14,952 bases of DNA from Clostridium sp. UBA2485 (GTDB taxonomy: Bacteria > Bacillota > Clostridia > Clostridiales > Clostridiaceae), in NCBI RefSeq assembly GCF_002341865.1, contig NZ_DDOV01000082.1, positions 11,432-26,383 of the forward strand. The letters run 5' to 3'. The notes below the pieces were generated by a model. It was not told the DNA's origin, did no database searches, and worked only from the letters and a program-made list of their open reading frames with translations. Positions 1-9,800 of the stretch are shown here, piece by piece. Position 1 is the first letter of the stretch. Each line of letters starts with the position of its first letter. The position numbers were made by a program, and so were the translations under genes.

Positions 1-2402
1 GTTTTCTCTACTTTTCCTCGTATTATGAATGCCTCGATGTTGTGATAGCTATCACCAGATTCGAACCTATCAAGCATAAACAGCCTCTTTTGGGCAGAGG
101 ATAACTCGTAGTAATCTTTATTCTGTTTTTTTACTAATGGAACATAGCTATCTGGGATAAGTGATTTCTTTTCCAGATAACGACTAAATTCCCTAACAGT
201 AAGATGTTTATGCAGCTCTACTGCAGCTATATTAAGTTCCAATTGCATGTTGATACGATTCATGATCTTTATTCCCGTAAGCGAATCTCCTCCAAGCTCA
301 TAATAATTGTCATCGATATCTATTATCTTGAAGCCAAGTACATCACTCCAAATTTGTGCAACTTTCTTTTCTATGACGGTATATGCTTCATCTTCTCGAC
401 CTTTCAATTTCACAGGAAGAATACATTGCTTCTCTTCATTCTTATTCTCCAGCATATTTGGGCATATATTTCTTCCAATAGTCTTTTTCCCTTCAGGTAT
501 CTCAATCCAACATCGCTCTTTTTGAAATGGATATAAAGGCAATGGAAGCTTCCAGCAGTTCTTGCCATGATAAATTTTATCCCACTTAATAGTCGCCCCT
601 TTTACATATAAATGACATATTTCATAAAGGACGTCCTTATTTTTTTCTATTTCTTCAATTAATTTATCAACTTTTTCTTGTATTTCATGCCCTAACGGAT
701 CTATATCTTCTACACACTTCTCCCCCTCCGTTACATTTCCTTTGGCACCAATAACACCATAGAAAACTCCATCTTCTAAATATTCCTGCAATACTGTGCT
801 TCTTAACTGTGAAAGCTTTATTTTCATTTCCTCTGAACTTTCTGCTATAATAACCACCCTATGGGAATAGTGCTCCCTTCCTGTATTGGCTGTATAGCAT
901 ACATCCTGCAAATTGACGTCCTTGTTTACTTCAAAATAAGAAGCATACAGTTCCAACAAATCCACCAAAGCAAACTCACTCTTTGCAGAGATTGTCAGAG
1001 CCTGTACTCCTATTTTTCTTTCTACAGAAAGAGTAGCAGGAGCTTCTTCTAATACAACATGGCAGTTGGTGCCACTAAGTCCAAAGGAGCTAACACCGCA
1101 CAGCCTTGGATAATCCTCTGATTCCCAGTCCTGAAAACTTTCATTAATATAAACAGGGGAATTGTGAAATTTTATATTACGGTTTGGTCTTGTAAAGTGA
1201 AGAGTAGGTGGTAGCTTTTTATGTTTTAATGCCATAACAGTTTTCACAATGCCAGCAAGCCCAGCAGTCGTATCCAAATGTCCTATATTAGATTTCACCG
1301 AACCAATAGCACAAAACTGTTTTTTGCCTGTATATCTTTTAAAGGCCATATTTATACCTTCTATTTCAACAGGATCACCAAGATTTGTCGCTGTACCATG
1401 AGCTTCTATATAGGATACATGTTCCGGATTAATACCTGCATCCCTCCACGCCTCCACGATAACATCAGCTTGGGCCAATGAATTTGGCGCAGCGATACTA
1501 ATAGACCTGCCATCCTGGTTTATAGCACTTCCCTTAATTACTGCATATATGTTGTCCTTATCTTTCAAAGCTCTTGCCAATGGCTTGAGCAGTATAGCCA
1601 CGCTACCTTCTCCTCCACCTGTACCGCTAGCACTGTCATCAAAACTTCGTGTTCTATAATCAGAAGACTCTATAGAACTCTTCTCGCCTACCTTTCGAAG
1701 GGGAAGAAGTGAAATTTTAACACCTCCAGCTATTGCCATATCACAGTTCCCCATCCTTATACCCTGGCATGCCAAGTGAACTGCCACCAAAGAGGAAGAG
1801 CATGCTGTATCAACTACCATGGTAGGTCCTTTAAGATCCAACATGTAGGATATCCTGCTAGGAAGGATAGAAGTCATATTTGCTGTTATTGAGTTATAGG
1901 ATAAATCTGGTCTAACCTCATGCATAATCCTCTGATAATTATCTTTTATGGAACTAGAAAATCCTACATATACACCTGTTTTGCTACCTTTAATTCTTTC
2001 ACCAGCATAGCCTGCATCCTCCAACACATGCCATGCTGTTTTAAGGAAAATTCTTTGGTTAGGATCCATTAATGCAGCTTCATTGGGCGACAAATTAAAA
2101 AACCGATAATCAAACTTATCTATATCATCAAGATAAGCCTGTTCCTGAACCTTTATACTCCCCTTATCGATATTAACAAATTCAAGGTAAGCATTTATAT
2201 ATTTTAGTCGGTCTTGTGGAATAGATCTTACACAATCTGTGCCTGTCTTTAAATTGTGCCAAAATTCTTCCATAGTATCTGCCATAGGCAATTGACCTGC
2301 TATTCCGATTATTGCAATATCGTTTTTAGAAGTTTTCTTTACATTTATTTCATCAGTATTATTCAGCTCATCAAGCTTTAAATTTGATAAATTGATTGTC
2401 AC
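1..2402 (-). CDS. Hybrid PKS-NRPS, 5' part: KS / AT-less linker / ACP / C domain (partial)
   Basis: The frame is open from about 2402 to the left edge, giving 800 residues, so the gene is cut at its 3' end. Residues about 22-450 form a ketosynthase with the full catalytic triad: Cys201 in DTACSSS, His335 in EAHGT and His375 in KSNIGH. Residues about 455-640 are the linkers that normally flank an acyltransferase, ending in LPLYPFQKERCW, but no acyltransferase or ketoreductase lies between them. An ACP follows with the phosphopantetheine serine at 707 (LGGDSL), then the start of a C domain (YYELSSAQKR). It should add one malonate unit to the chain from the upstream Thr module and pass the beta-keto product back to peptide synthesis. 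Start: a TGA two codons upstream of TTG(2405)-GTG(2402) limits the choice to these two; GTG is chosen. The gene overlaps the acyltransferase gene by about 32 bases. Confidence 0.93.
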   Translation of the reverse strand, partial: MTINLSNLKLDELNNTDEINVKKTSKNDIAIIGIAGQLPMADTMEEFWHNLKTGTDCVRSIPQDRLKYINAYLEFVNIDKGSIKVQEQAYLDDIDKFDYRFFNLSPNEAALMDPNQRIFLKTAWHVLEDAGYAGERIKGSKTGVYVGFSSSIKDNYQRIMHEVRPDLSYNSITANMTSILPSRISYMLDLKGPTMVVDTACSSSLVAVHLACQGIRMGNCDMAIAGGVKISLLPLRKVGEKSSIESSDYRTRSFDDSASGTGGGEGSVAILLKPLARALKDKDNIYAVIKGSAINQDGRSISIAAPNSLAQADVIVEAWRDAGINPEHVSYIEAHGTATNLGDPVEIEGINMAFKRYTGKKQFCAIGSVKSNIGHLDTTAGLAGIVKTVMALKHKKLPPTLHFTRPNRNIKFHNSPVYINESFQDWESEDYPRLCGVSSFGLSGTNCHVVLEEAPATLSVERKIGVQALTISAKSEFALVDLLELYASYFEVNKDVNLQDVCYTANTGREHYSHRVVIIAESSEEMKIKLSQLRSTVLQEYLEDGVFYGVIGAKGNVTEGEKCVEDIDPLGHEIQEKVDKLIEEIEKNKDVLYEICHLYVKGATIKWDKIYHGKNCWKLPLPLYPFQKERCWIEIPEGKKTIGRNICPNMLENKNEEKQCILPVKLKGREDEAYTVIEKKVAQIWSDVLGFKIIDIDDNYYELGGDSLTGIKIMNRINMQLELNIAAVELHKHLTVREFSRYLEKKSLIPDSYVPLVKKQNKDYYELSSAQKRLFMLDRFESGDSYHNIEAFIIRGKVEK
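490..1034 (-). other. AT-deletion scar / AT-docking linker in the PKS
   Basis: The KS-to-AT adapter (CYTANTGREHYSHR) and the post-AT tail (YPFQKERCW) are both present, joined by only about 100 residues where a roughly 300-residue acyltransferase would be expected in a cis-AT module. This is the layout of modules served by an acyltransferase in trans. Confidence 0.7.
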
Positions 2403-3696
2403 CAAGTCTCATCTCCTTCTCCAAAAAGTCGCTCAGCAATTCACCTGTACATGTCTCATGTAGTACACGGCGGAACAGTTTTGTCTGTTCCTGTAGAGGT
2501 ACTTTTTTCGTATTAAGAATAATTGCCAATATTTTAAGGGCTTCCTGCATTTGTTGAATGGAAGGCTTTTCCTGATCCTTCTCTAAACATTGCTGGATTC
2601 TTTCTAGCTCCTCATATGGTTCAATAACACCCTTTTGATATTCTTTCTCATTGAAATTACAGTTTTTCGTACTTACTGCCATTGCAAGACATTTCGTGAT
2701 TACCGTCATTTGTTCCATGTCAACTTTTCCTGTTTGAAATTGCTTTTGTAAAAGTGACACAAGCTCCTCTCTGTCTTTTTTTAAACCATAGGTGAAGGCT
2801 GTACTTTTGCCAATTTCTACTTTCACAAAATTCTTCAATACTGACTGTGGTCCCATTTCGATATATATCGTAACTCCTTTTTCCTGTAAATAATTCATTG
2901 TATCCCACCATCTTACAGGACTTTTAAGATGAAGCTTCAAATTTTCTATTATCGTTTCTTTTCCTTTGTAAGGAAGGGCGGTTACATTTGAAATAATAGG
3001 CCACTTCAAGTCGTTACAGTGATACCTTAAAAGCTCTTTTCCCAATTTCTCTGATTCTTCCTGTAACAAAGAAGAATGAAATGGTGCACTCATAATAAGA
3101 GGCGTTACCTGTGCTCCCATATCCAAAAACATACCTTCTGCATTCATTACCGCCTCTTTATGCCCTGATATGGCTGTCTGATCTTTTGTATTATAGCAGG
3201 ATACTGTCACAACCTGTCCTTCCTTAGAAACTTGCTTGCATATTTGCTCTACTCTATTAGTTTCCATATTATTTACTATGGTCATTCCACCAATATCTCG
3301 ATTAACAGTTTCCTGTGCCAGTCTCCCTCTAAATTGCACAATCTTTAACGAATCTGCAAAATTAATTGCCCCACAGCAAGTTAATGCAGAATACTCCCCC
3401 AAGCTATGTCCAGCTGCAAAATCTGGTTTAATGCCGACTTCCTGCATATATACCCTAAAGTTTGCAACACTAACGGTCAAATTAGCAAGGAGAGCATTCT
3501 CAAGCTTATTCAACTCGCCTACGCTTCCTTCAAAACATATTTTTCGCAAATCAAACCCTAAAATCTCATTTGCTTCTTCGAAGGTTTGTCTTGCTATAGC
3601 GTACTCATCATAAAGACTCTTACCCATTCCAATATATTGAGCTCCTTGTCCCTGAAATAATACAGCTATTTTGCCCATACTACACCTCACCATCAT
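2371..3696 (-). CDS. Discrete (trans-acting) malonyl-CoA acyltransferase, ItuD/FenF-like
   Basis: This 441-residue protein should load malonyl units onto the ACP of the adjacent AT-less PKS. It shows the acyltransferase core: the FQGQGAQ loop at residues 14-20, nucleophile Ser98 in GHSLGEYSAL, the carboxylate-binding Arg123 (FRGRLAQ) and catalytic His207 (APFHSS). The arginine fits a malonyl-type dicarboxylate substrate. Residues about 300-441 are a helical-looking C-terminal extension beyond the usual FabD-length core of about 300 residues; discrete PKS acyltransferases of the iturin type are also longer than FabD. The chosen ATG at 3696 has AGGAG 6 bases upstream. A second ATG at 3678 starts exactly at the conserved core (MGKIAVLF) and has a weaker GAGGTG upstream, so it is an alternative. 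The gene sits between the NRPS and the KS it should serve. I infer the substrate from motifs only. Confidence 0.93.
   Translation of the reverse strand: MMVRCSMGKIAVLFQGQGAQYIGMGKSLYDEYAIARQTFEEANEILGFDLRKICFEGSVGELNKLENALLANLTVSVANFRVYMQEVGIKPDFAAGHSLGEYSALTCCGAINFADSLKIVQFRGRLAQETVNRDIGGMTIVNNMETNRVEQICKQVSKEGQVVTVSCYNTKDQTAISGHKEAVMNAEGMFLDMGAQVTPLIMSAPFHSSLLQEESEKLGKELLRYHCNDLKWPIISNVTALPYKGKETIIENLKLHLKSPVRWWDTMNYLQEKGVTIYIEMGPQSVLKNFVKVEIGKSTAFTYGLKKDREELVSLLQKQFQTGKVDMEQMTVITKCLAMAVSTKNCNFNEKEYQKGVIEPYEELERIQQCLEKDQEKPSIQQMQEALKILAIILNTKKVPLQEQTKLFRRVLHETCTGELLSDFLEKEMRLGDNQFIKFKA
2413..2422 (-). promoter_or_regulatory. Ribosome binding site for the PKS gene inside the acyltransferase gene
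   Basis: The minus strand reads GGAGAAGGAG, 7 bases before the TTG at 2405 and 10 bases before the GTG at 2402. It lies in the last codons of the acyltransferase gene. Together with the in-frame TGA just upstream, it fixes a non-ATG start and points to translational coupling of the two genes. Confidence 0.75.
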
Positions 3697-3702
3697 GATT
3701 TT

Positions 3703-3707
3703 CTCCT
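3703..3707 (-). promoter_or_regulatory. Ribosome binding site of the acyltransferase gene
   Basis: AGGAG on the minus strand, 6 bases before the ATG at 3696. It supports the longer start over the in-frame ATG at 3678. Confidence 0.6.
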
Positions 3708-3717
3708 ACACAAACCC

Positions 3718-3849
3718 TTAACCTAAAGGTTTGCTTAAACATAGATTTTCATCCATTGCAAAAATCTTGTTTATTATATCCATATACTTTTCATCAAAAA
3801 TGTCCGTAAGCTCATACTTATATATGCTCTTAGAGCATAGTACACTCAC
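3718..3849 (-). CDS. Small hypothetical protein, 43 aa, at the NRPS/PKS junction
   Basis: A GTG-started frame fills the gap between the NRPS and the acyltransferase gene. GGGAG lies 7 bases upstream, the NRPS stop is 16 bases upstream, and the TAA ends 21 bases before the acyltransferase start. The product is mixed hydrophobic and acidic. Its middle (KYELTDIFDEKYMDIINKIF, about residues 11-30) looks like an amphipathic helix. It has two cysteines (residues 5 and 37) and no signal peptide or membrane segment. I do not recognise a family. It could be a docking or accessory peptide for the NRPS-to-PKS hand-off, the eroded end of a former domain, or a chance frame. Tight operon spacing and a good ribosome binding site favour translation. 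The frame stays open a further 9 codons upstream, so a link to the end of the NRPS by frameshift cannot be excluded. Confidence 0.45.
   Translation of the reverse strand: MSVLCSKSIYKYELTDIFDEKYMDIINKIFAMDENLCLSKPLG
3823..3839. other. 17-bp interrupted palindrome within the small ORF
   Basis: TATGCTCT and AGAGCATA are perfect 8-base inverted arms around a single T. The one-base centre makes a stable RNA hairpin unlikely without opening two or more pairs, and no U-run follows on either strand. It looks more like a protein-binding dyad than a terminator, but it may be chance. Confidence 0.25.
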
Positions 3850-3856
3850 ACAATTA

Positions 3857-3861
3857 CTCCC
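3857..3861 (-). promoter_or_regulatory. Putative ribosome binding site of the 43-aa small ORF
   Basis: GGGAG on the minus strand, 7 bases before the GTG at 3849 and just after the NRPS stop codon. It is the main argument that the small ORF is translated. Confidence 0.45.
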
Positions 3862-3865
3862 ATAT

Positions 3866-6800
3866 CTATTTCTTAAAGCTATTCCCTACTGCACGAATCA
3901 AATTTATATAGTTATTAATCAGTTTCTCTTGTCTTTTACCATCCATCCTACGCGCATCATAATCAAATGCGAACTCTATACCATCTTCTTGATCCCAAAC
4001 CTCCAAAACCATATCATAAACCTCAGTAAGCTTTCCTGATAGCGATAACCTATCCTTTTTATAAAATAACGGAAGAACATCTCCATTATTTTTAACTTGC
4101 TTACACTCTAAAATCTCCTTAATATCATACCTATTCGGATCTTTAGTCTCATGCTGAACTTGCTCCACTAGGCTTATGAGACCAGGTATATCCTCGACAT
4201 ATGTCATATCCATATCCAAGGCTGTTACTTCACCCTGCGTCTTAACCATTGCCTGCACAGTTATTTTTGGAGTCTCTGATACCTGTGAAATCATGTATGC
4301 ATATAGTGAAAGTAAAATTCCATACGTATCTGTATCTGCGTGCTGTGCTACAGTAGTTATTTTTTCATATAATTCTCCAGTCAGATTGAATTCAAATGTT
4401 GAATCTTCATAATCGCCATCTGCCATATATTCTTCTGGAAGCTTAACATAAGTAAAGGATATTTGTCGATTCTCTTTTTCTGCATTTTCATCAATATACT
4501 CTGCCAGCTTTGAAATGGTTGGGTATGCGAAAATATTAGCTACTGTTACTTTTCCAGGAAAGCACTTTTCAATTTCAGTATGCATCTGCAAAATAAGCAG
4601 AGAATTACCTCCTAAATCGAAGAAACTTTCATCAATACCTACTCTCTCTACTCCAAGTACTTTCTGCCATATTTCTACCAACTTCTTCTCTATGTCACTC
4701 TTCGGTGGAACATATTCAACTCCTACCTGGATATTTCCTATTGCATCGGGAAGCGCCCTTATATCCACCTTGCCGTTGGATGTCAGCGGCAGCTTATTTA
4801 TTTCTACAAAATAGGAAGGTATCATATAATCCGGCAGAAACTTGGAAAGATACTGTTTTAGTTGTGTTACGAAGAGCTGTTCTTTCGAAACGATATATGC
4901 ACAAAGATATCTGTCATTTGAACTTCTCTCCCTCATTACCACTACAGCTTCTTTTATACTTACATGCTTTAAAAGCTGACTCTCTATTTCCCCTAGTTCT
5001 ATTCTAAAGCCTCTGATTTTAACCTGATTGTCAGCCCTCCCCAAATATTCCATATTACCGTCAGGTAAAAACCTTGCAAGGTCTCCTGACCGATAAAGCC
5101 TTTCTCCTGGTTTATATGGATTTTCTACAAATCTTTCCGCAGTAAGCGCACTCCTGTTCAAATACCCTCTACCAACTCCATCTCCACCTACAAACATTTC
5201 TCCTGCTACTCCAACAGGAAGAAGTCTGCTATTTTTATCCATAATATATACCGTAGTGGTAGGAATCGGTTTTCCTATATTGCTCGTATTGAGCTCCATA
5301 TCCTTATCCGTTACCTCATGAAAGGTCACATGAACAGTTGTCTCCGTTATTCCGTACATATTGATTAGCTTAGTATTGGTATACTTCTCTTTCCATTGTT
5401 TAAGCATCAACGGCTTTAAAGCTTCACCCCCAAATATTACATATCTCAACATTAGTTCTCTATCATTGGCTTTCATTTCCTCATTAATAAGGTTGTAGAA
5501 GGCAGAAGGCGTCTGATTTAATACTGTCACTTTATGCTTCTTCAGTAGTTCTAAATACATACCTGTGCTTCGGGCTATTTTTTTCGGAATCACTACCAGT
5601 TTTCCCCCGTATAAAAGCGCCCCATACATCTCCCACACAGAAAAATCAAAGCATGCTGAATGGAACATGGTCCATATATCCTGTTCACTAAAGTCAAACT
5701 GCAGGCTATCATTGTATATAAGCCTTACAACATTAACATGTTCGATCATTACCCCTTTAGGCTTTCCAGTTGTTCCTGAAGTATATATTACATAGGCCAA
5801 ACTTGATGGTGTACATATATTTTCCAAGTCTGCAGCCTCACCGCTATATATTGATTCATCTTCTACGCATATGCTTATTCCTTCAAATTGAACCGTATCC
5901 AAAAGATTCTTCTGGGTAAGAAGTATTTTCGCACCACTGTCCTGAAGCGTATAATGAATTCTATCATCTGGGTACTCAGGATCAATTGGAAGATATGCAC
6001 CACCAGCCTTTAATACGGCAAGCATTCCAACAATCAATTCTATAGAGCGCTCCACCATGACTGCAACTATAGTATCCGGGCAAATACCCTTGCTCCTCAG
6101 AATTCTTGCCAACTGGTTCGCTCTATCATTTAGCTGCCTGTAATTCAACTGCTGATCCTCGAACACCAAAGCTATGTTCTCAGGTGTTTTTTGTACTTGT
6201 TGTTCAAATATCTGGTTAATTGTCATTTCTGAAGGATATGTGCAACTTGTATCATTAGGCGCATAAAGCAACTTCATCTTTTCTTCCTGTGACAGTAAAT
6301 CAATATCTTTTATCCTTATATCTACATTCTCTGTTATGATGTCTAATAGGCTTTTAAAGTGACTATACAATCTAGCAATTGTTTCTCTTTTGAAAAGTTT
6401 CGTGCAATATTCTAGAATTATATCAATACCAGCACCCTTCTCTTCTGCAATAATTGTAAGATCAAATTTGGAGATGTTACTTTCTACTTCATATGGCACA
6501 AACTTAAATGTATCTGTTTCCATATCCCTGGTATCCATATTTTGAAGAACAAATGCAATATCAAATAGAGGATTTCTGCCTATGTCCCTACGTATATCTA
6601 GCTTTTCAAGCAATGTTTCAAACTGATATTCCTGGTTATCATAAGCATCAAGAGCATTTTTCTTTACTTCTTCAATAAATTGTTGGAAAGTCTTGCTGCC
6701 TTCAGGATAATTTCTCATGGCAAGTGTATTTACAAACATGCCGATTATTCCCTTTGAGTCTGCATGGGATCTCCCGGCAATAGGAGAACCAATAATAATA

Positions 6801-9800
6801 TCCTCCTGACCAGTATATTTGTAGAGTAGTACATTAACCGCAGCAAGCAGCACCATATATAAAGTGGCTCCGTTTTGCTTGCAAACCGCTTTTAGTCTAT
6901 CTACAAGTTCCTTTTCTAAGCTGAAGGTGATACTAGAACCTTCAAAGCTCTGTACATGTGGACGAGGATAATCATAAGGCAAATTAATTACATTTAGATT
7001 GCCTTTAAGAACCTCAAGCCAATAAGCTTCCTGTTGCCTTATTACTTCAGTTTCAAATAATCTGTTCTGCCATGCCGCATAGTCTTTATACTGTATTTTC
7101 AAAGGAGGCAATGATTTACCTTCATAAAAAGCTATCAGTTCTTCCACTAATATCCACATTGATATCCCATCTGATATAATGTGATTCATATCAAATAACA
7201 ACCGATGCTTATTGTGTGAAATTTTCACGACCTGTGTCCTTATAAGAGGAGCTTTGCTTAAATCAAATGGCCTGATAAAATCTTTGGCTACTCTTTCAAA
7301 ATTTTCCTCCCTTTCTTCCAGATAAATCATATCAAAATCTACAGACTCATGTACCTTTTGCTTTACCTCGCCCTCTTGCAGTTCAAAGGATGTTCTAAGT
7401 GCCTCATGTCTTTCAATCAACATACAAAATGCTTCTTGCAATCTTTCCGCTTTAAAATCACCTAAAACCGTAAAACACAGTGGATTGTTATAAGCTGTTG
7501 ATGCCCCTTCTATCTGATTGATAAAAAACATTCTCTTTTGTGCCGAAGAGCAATCATAATACTCCTTCTTCTCTAAGATCTCAATTTCTGTTTCTCTTTG
7601 CTTTGCTGTAGCATCTATAAAGTTTGCTATTGTTTCTATGGTCGGATACTGGAATATTTCCTTTGTTCCTAAGGTTACATCCATTTCCTTACGCAACTTT
7701 GATACAAGCAATGTAGCGCTGAGGGAATGCCCACCAATATCAAAGAAATTATCTTTTATGCTTATCCTATCCTTAATATTAAGGACTTCCTTCCACATTG
7801 CTACTAACTGCTCCTGCGTTCTATTAGCTGGTGCAGCATATTCCCCTTTTTTGAGGTTATTTTTTTGAGACCCTTCCATACTTTGCAGTGTTCTTCTATC
7901 TATTTTGTTATCTTGTGTAATAGGCATACTATCAAGGTTGACAATCTCCTGGGGAATCATATAATGTGGTAGCAAACCTAAAAGGTATGTCTTGAGTTTT
8001 ACATTATCCACTTCACCCTCTGATACAATATAGGCATAAAGGCACTTAATCCCTTGAAGGTCTTTCTTATCTAAAACTACAGCTTCTTTCACCTGAGAAT
8101 ACCTTCGCAAGCATGCTTCAATTTCTCCCACTTCTACAGAATAGCCCTTTATTTTCACCTGGGAATCCTTTCTACCTAAAAACTCAATGTAAGCAATTTC
8201 ATTGCAACCACTAGGTCTTCGCAGAACACCATAATCATCAGTTTTATGTAAATATCCCTGTTCAGAATTCCAGATGAATGTATTTGTCGTCCTCTTGTCA
8301 TCATTCCTATAGTTAGTTGCAGGACCAGCACAACCAATGTATAGTTCTCCTGGCACACCAATAGGACACAACCTTTTGTTGCTGTCTAGCACAAAGAATT
8401 TCTGATTAACCAATTGTATGTCATAAGGTATGCTCTTCCATTCATTTTTCATCTCCATAATTGGATAATGAATTGACCATATGGAACCTTCCATTGCACC
8501 ACCTAAGCTTACCACCTTGGCATTCTTAAAATGATCTTTTATCTTATCTGACCGCCTGATTGGTATCCAGTTACCGTTAAGAAGTACAAGGCGGAGGTTA
8601 TAATCTGAAAAATCACTATTCATTCTGCTGATCATCCTGTCCATAATAACAGGCGCTGAACTCCACACAGTTATATTTTGTGTCTTAAGAACTTCGTAAA
8701 GTACATTGGTATCCCTCTGATCGGGAACTTGTACAAGTGCAGCACCAGCACTCAATGCGCCGAATATATCATATACAGAAAGCTCAAAACAAAGTGGAGA
8801 CAATCCTATTATCTTGTCCTTCTCATTAATATTGAATTTACGATTTATATTAATGATTGTATTTACTGCTGCCTCATGGGTAATCACAATACTCTTTGGT
8901 TTTCCTGTACCACCTGAGGTATATATAACATATGCCCCAACCTCAGCAGATCCACCTGTCATTATATCCTCTAATGGATAAGAAGACACGACCTGCTCCA
9001 GTTCTTCAGATGCCTCTAACATAAGTCTGCATCCGCTGTCTGCCAGTATATAGTCAGCTCTATCTTGCGGATAGTTCGAATCTATAGGAACATAACACCC
9101 TCCAGACTTTAATATACCTAACAAATTGATTATTGTTCCAGGGCAACGTTTTTCTAAAAGACCGACTGCTTCTCCAGGCTTCACTCCATGTGCCTTAAGG
9201 TAATGGGCTACCTGATTTGATTTCACGTGTAATTCTGAGTAGGTTAATACTTCTTCGCCGCATATCAATGCTTCATTATGCGGAGTCTTTTTTACCTGTT
9301 CTTCAAATAGTTTATTAAGAGTTTTATACCTGTCGCAACTATCTTCGATATTATTATATTCAAATAATATGAGGTTTCTTTCATCCTCAGAAAGCATATC
9401 AACTTCTCCTAGCTTTATACGCGGATCTTGAGTTACTCTTTCCAATATATTTTCAAGATGCCCCATCATACGTTTTACAGTTTCTTCTTTAAAAAGTTTT
9501 GTAGCAAAATTCATTACAAACCGTATGACATCATTATCTTCAAATGCTTCAAGCTGCAGATCAAATTTAGATACCTTACTACCAAACCTAAAGGGACTTA
9601 TCCTTGCTCCATCAATCTTTATCTCACTGTTAAGTGTATTTTGCAGCACAAACATGACATCAAACAAAGGATTTCTACTCAAATCCTTTGGTATATCTAA
9701 TTTTTCCACAAGCTTTTCAAATGGATACCTTTGATTTTCATAAGCATCTAAGGTATTTGCTTTCAGCTCTCCGAGAAAATCTATAAATGTTTTGTCATCA

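Noticed and set aside
3236..3613. Plus-strand open frame of 125 codons opposite the acyltransferase gene
   Set aside because: It lies fully antisense to a gene with intact catalytic motifs, has no recognisable domain, and is a mirror of its codon pattern. The same holds for all other plus-strand frames in the window.
3697..3865. Rho-independent terminator between the NRPS and the acyltransferase gene
   Set aside because: The only inverted repeat has a one-base centre and no U-run follows. The downstream genes need the same transcript.
3850..3900. Frameshift joining the NRPS end to the small ORF
   Set aside because: The NRPS tail already reaches the natural end of the C-lobe fold, and the small ORF has its own ribosome binding site. 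No slippery run was seen at the junction. The possibility is not fully excluded.
3869..4420. Thioesterase or reductase release domain at the end of the NRPS
   Set aside because: There is no GxSxG or nucleotide-binding motif. The segments match the second lobe of a C domain instead.
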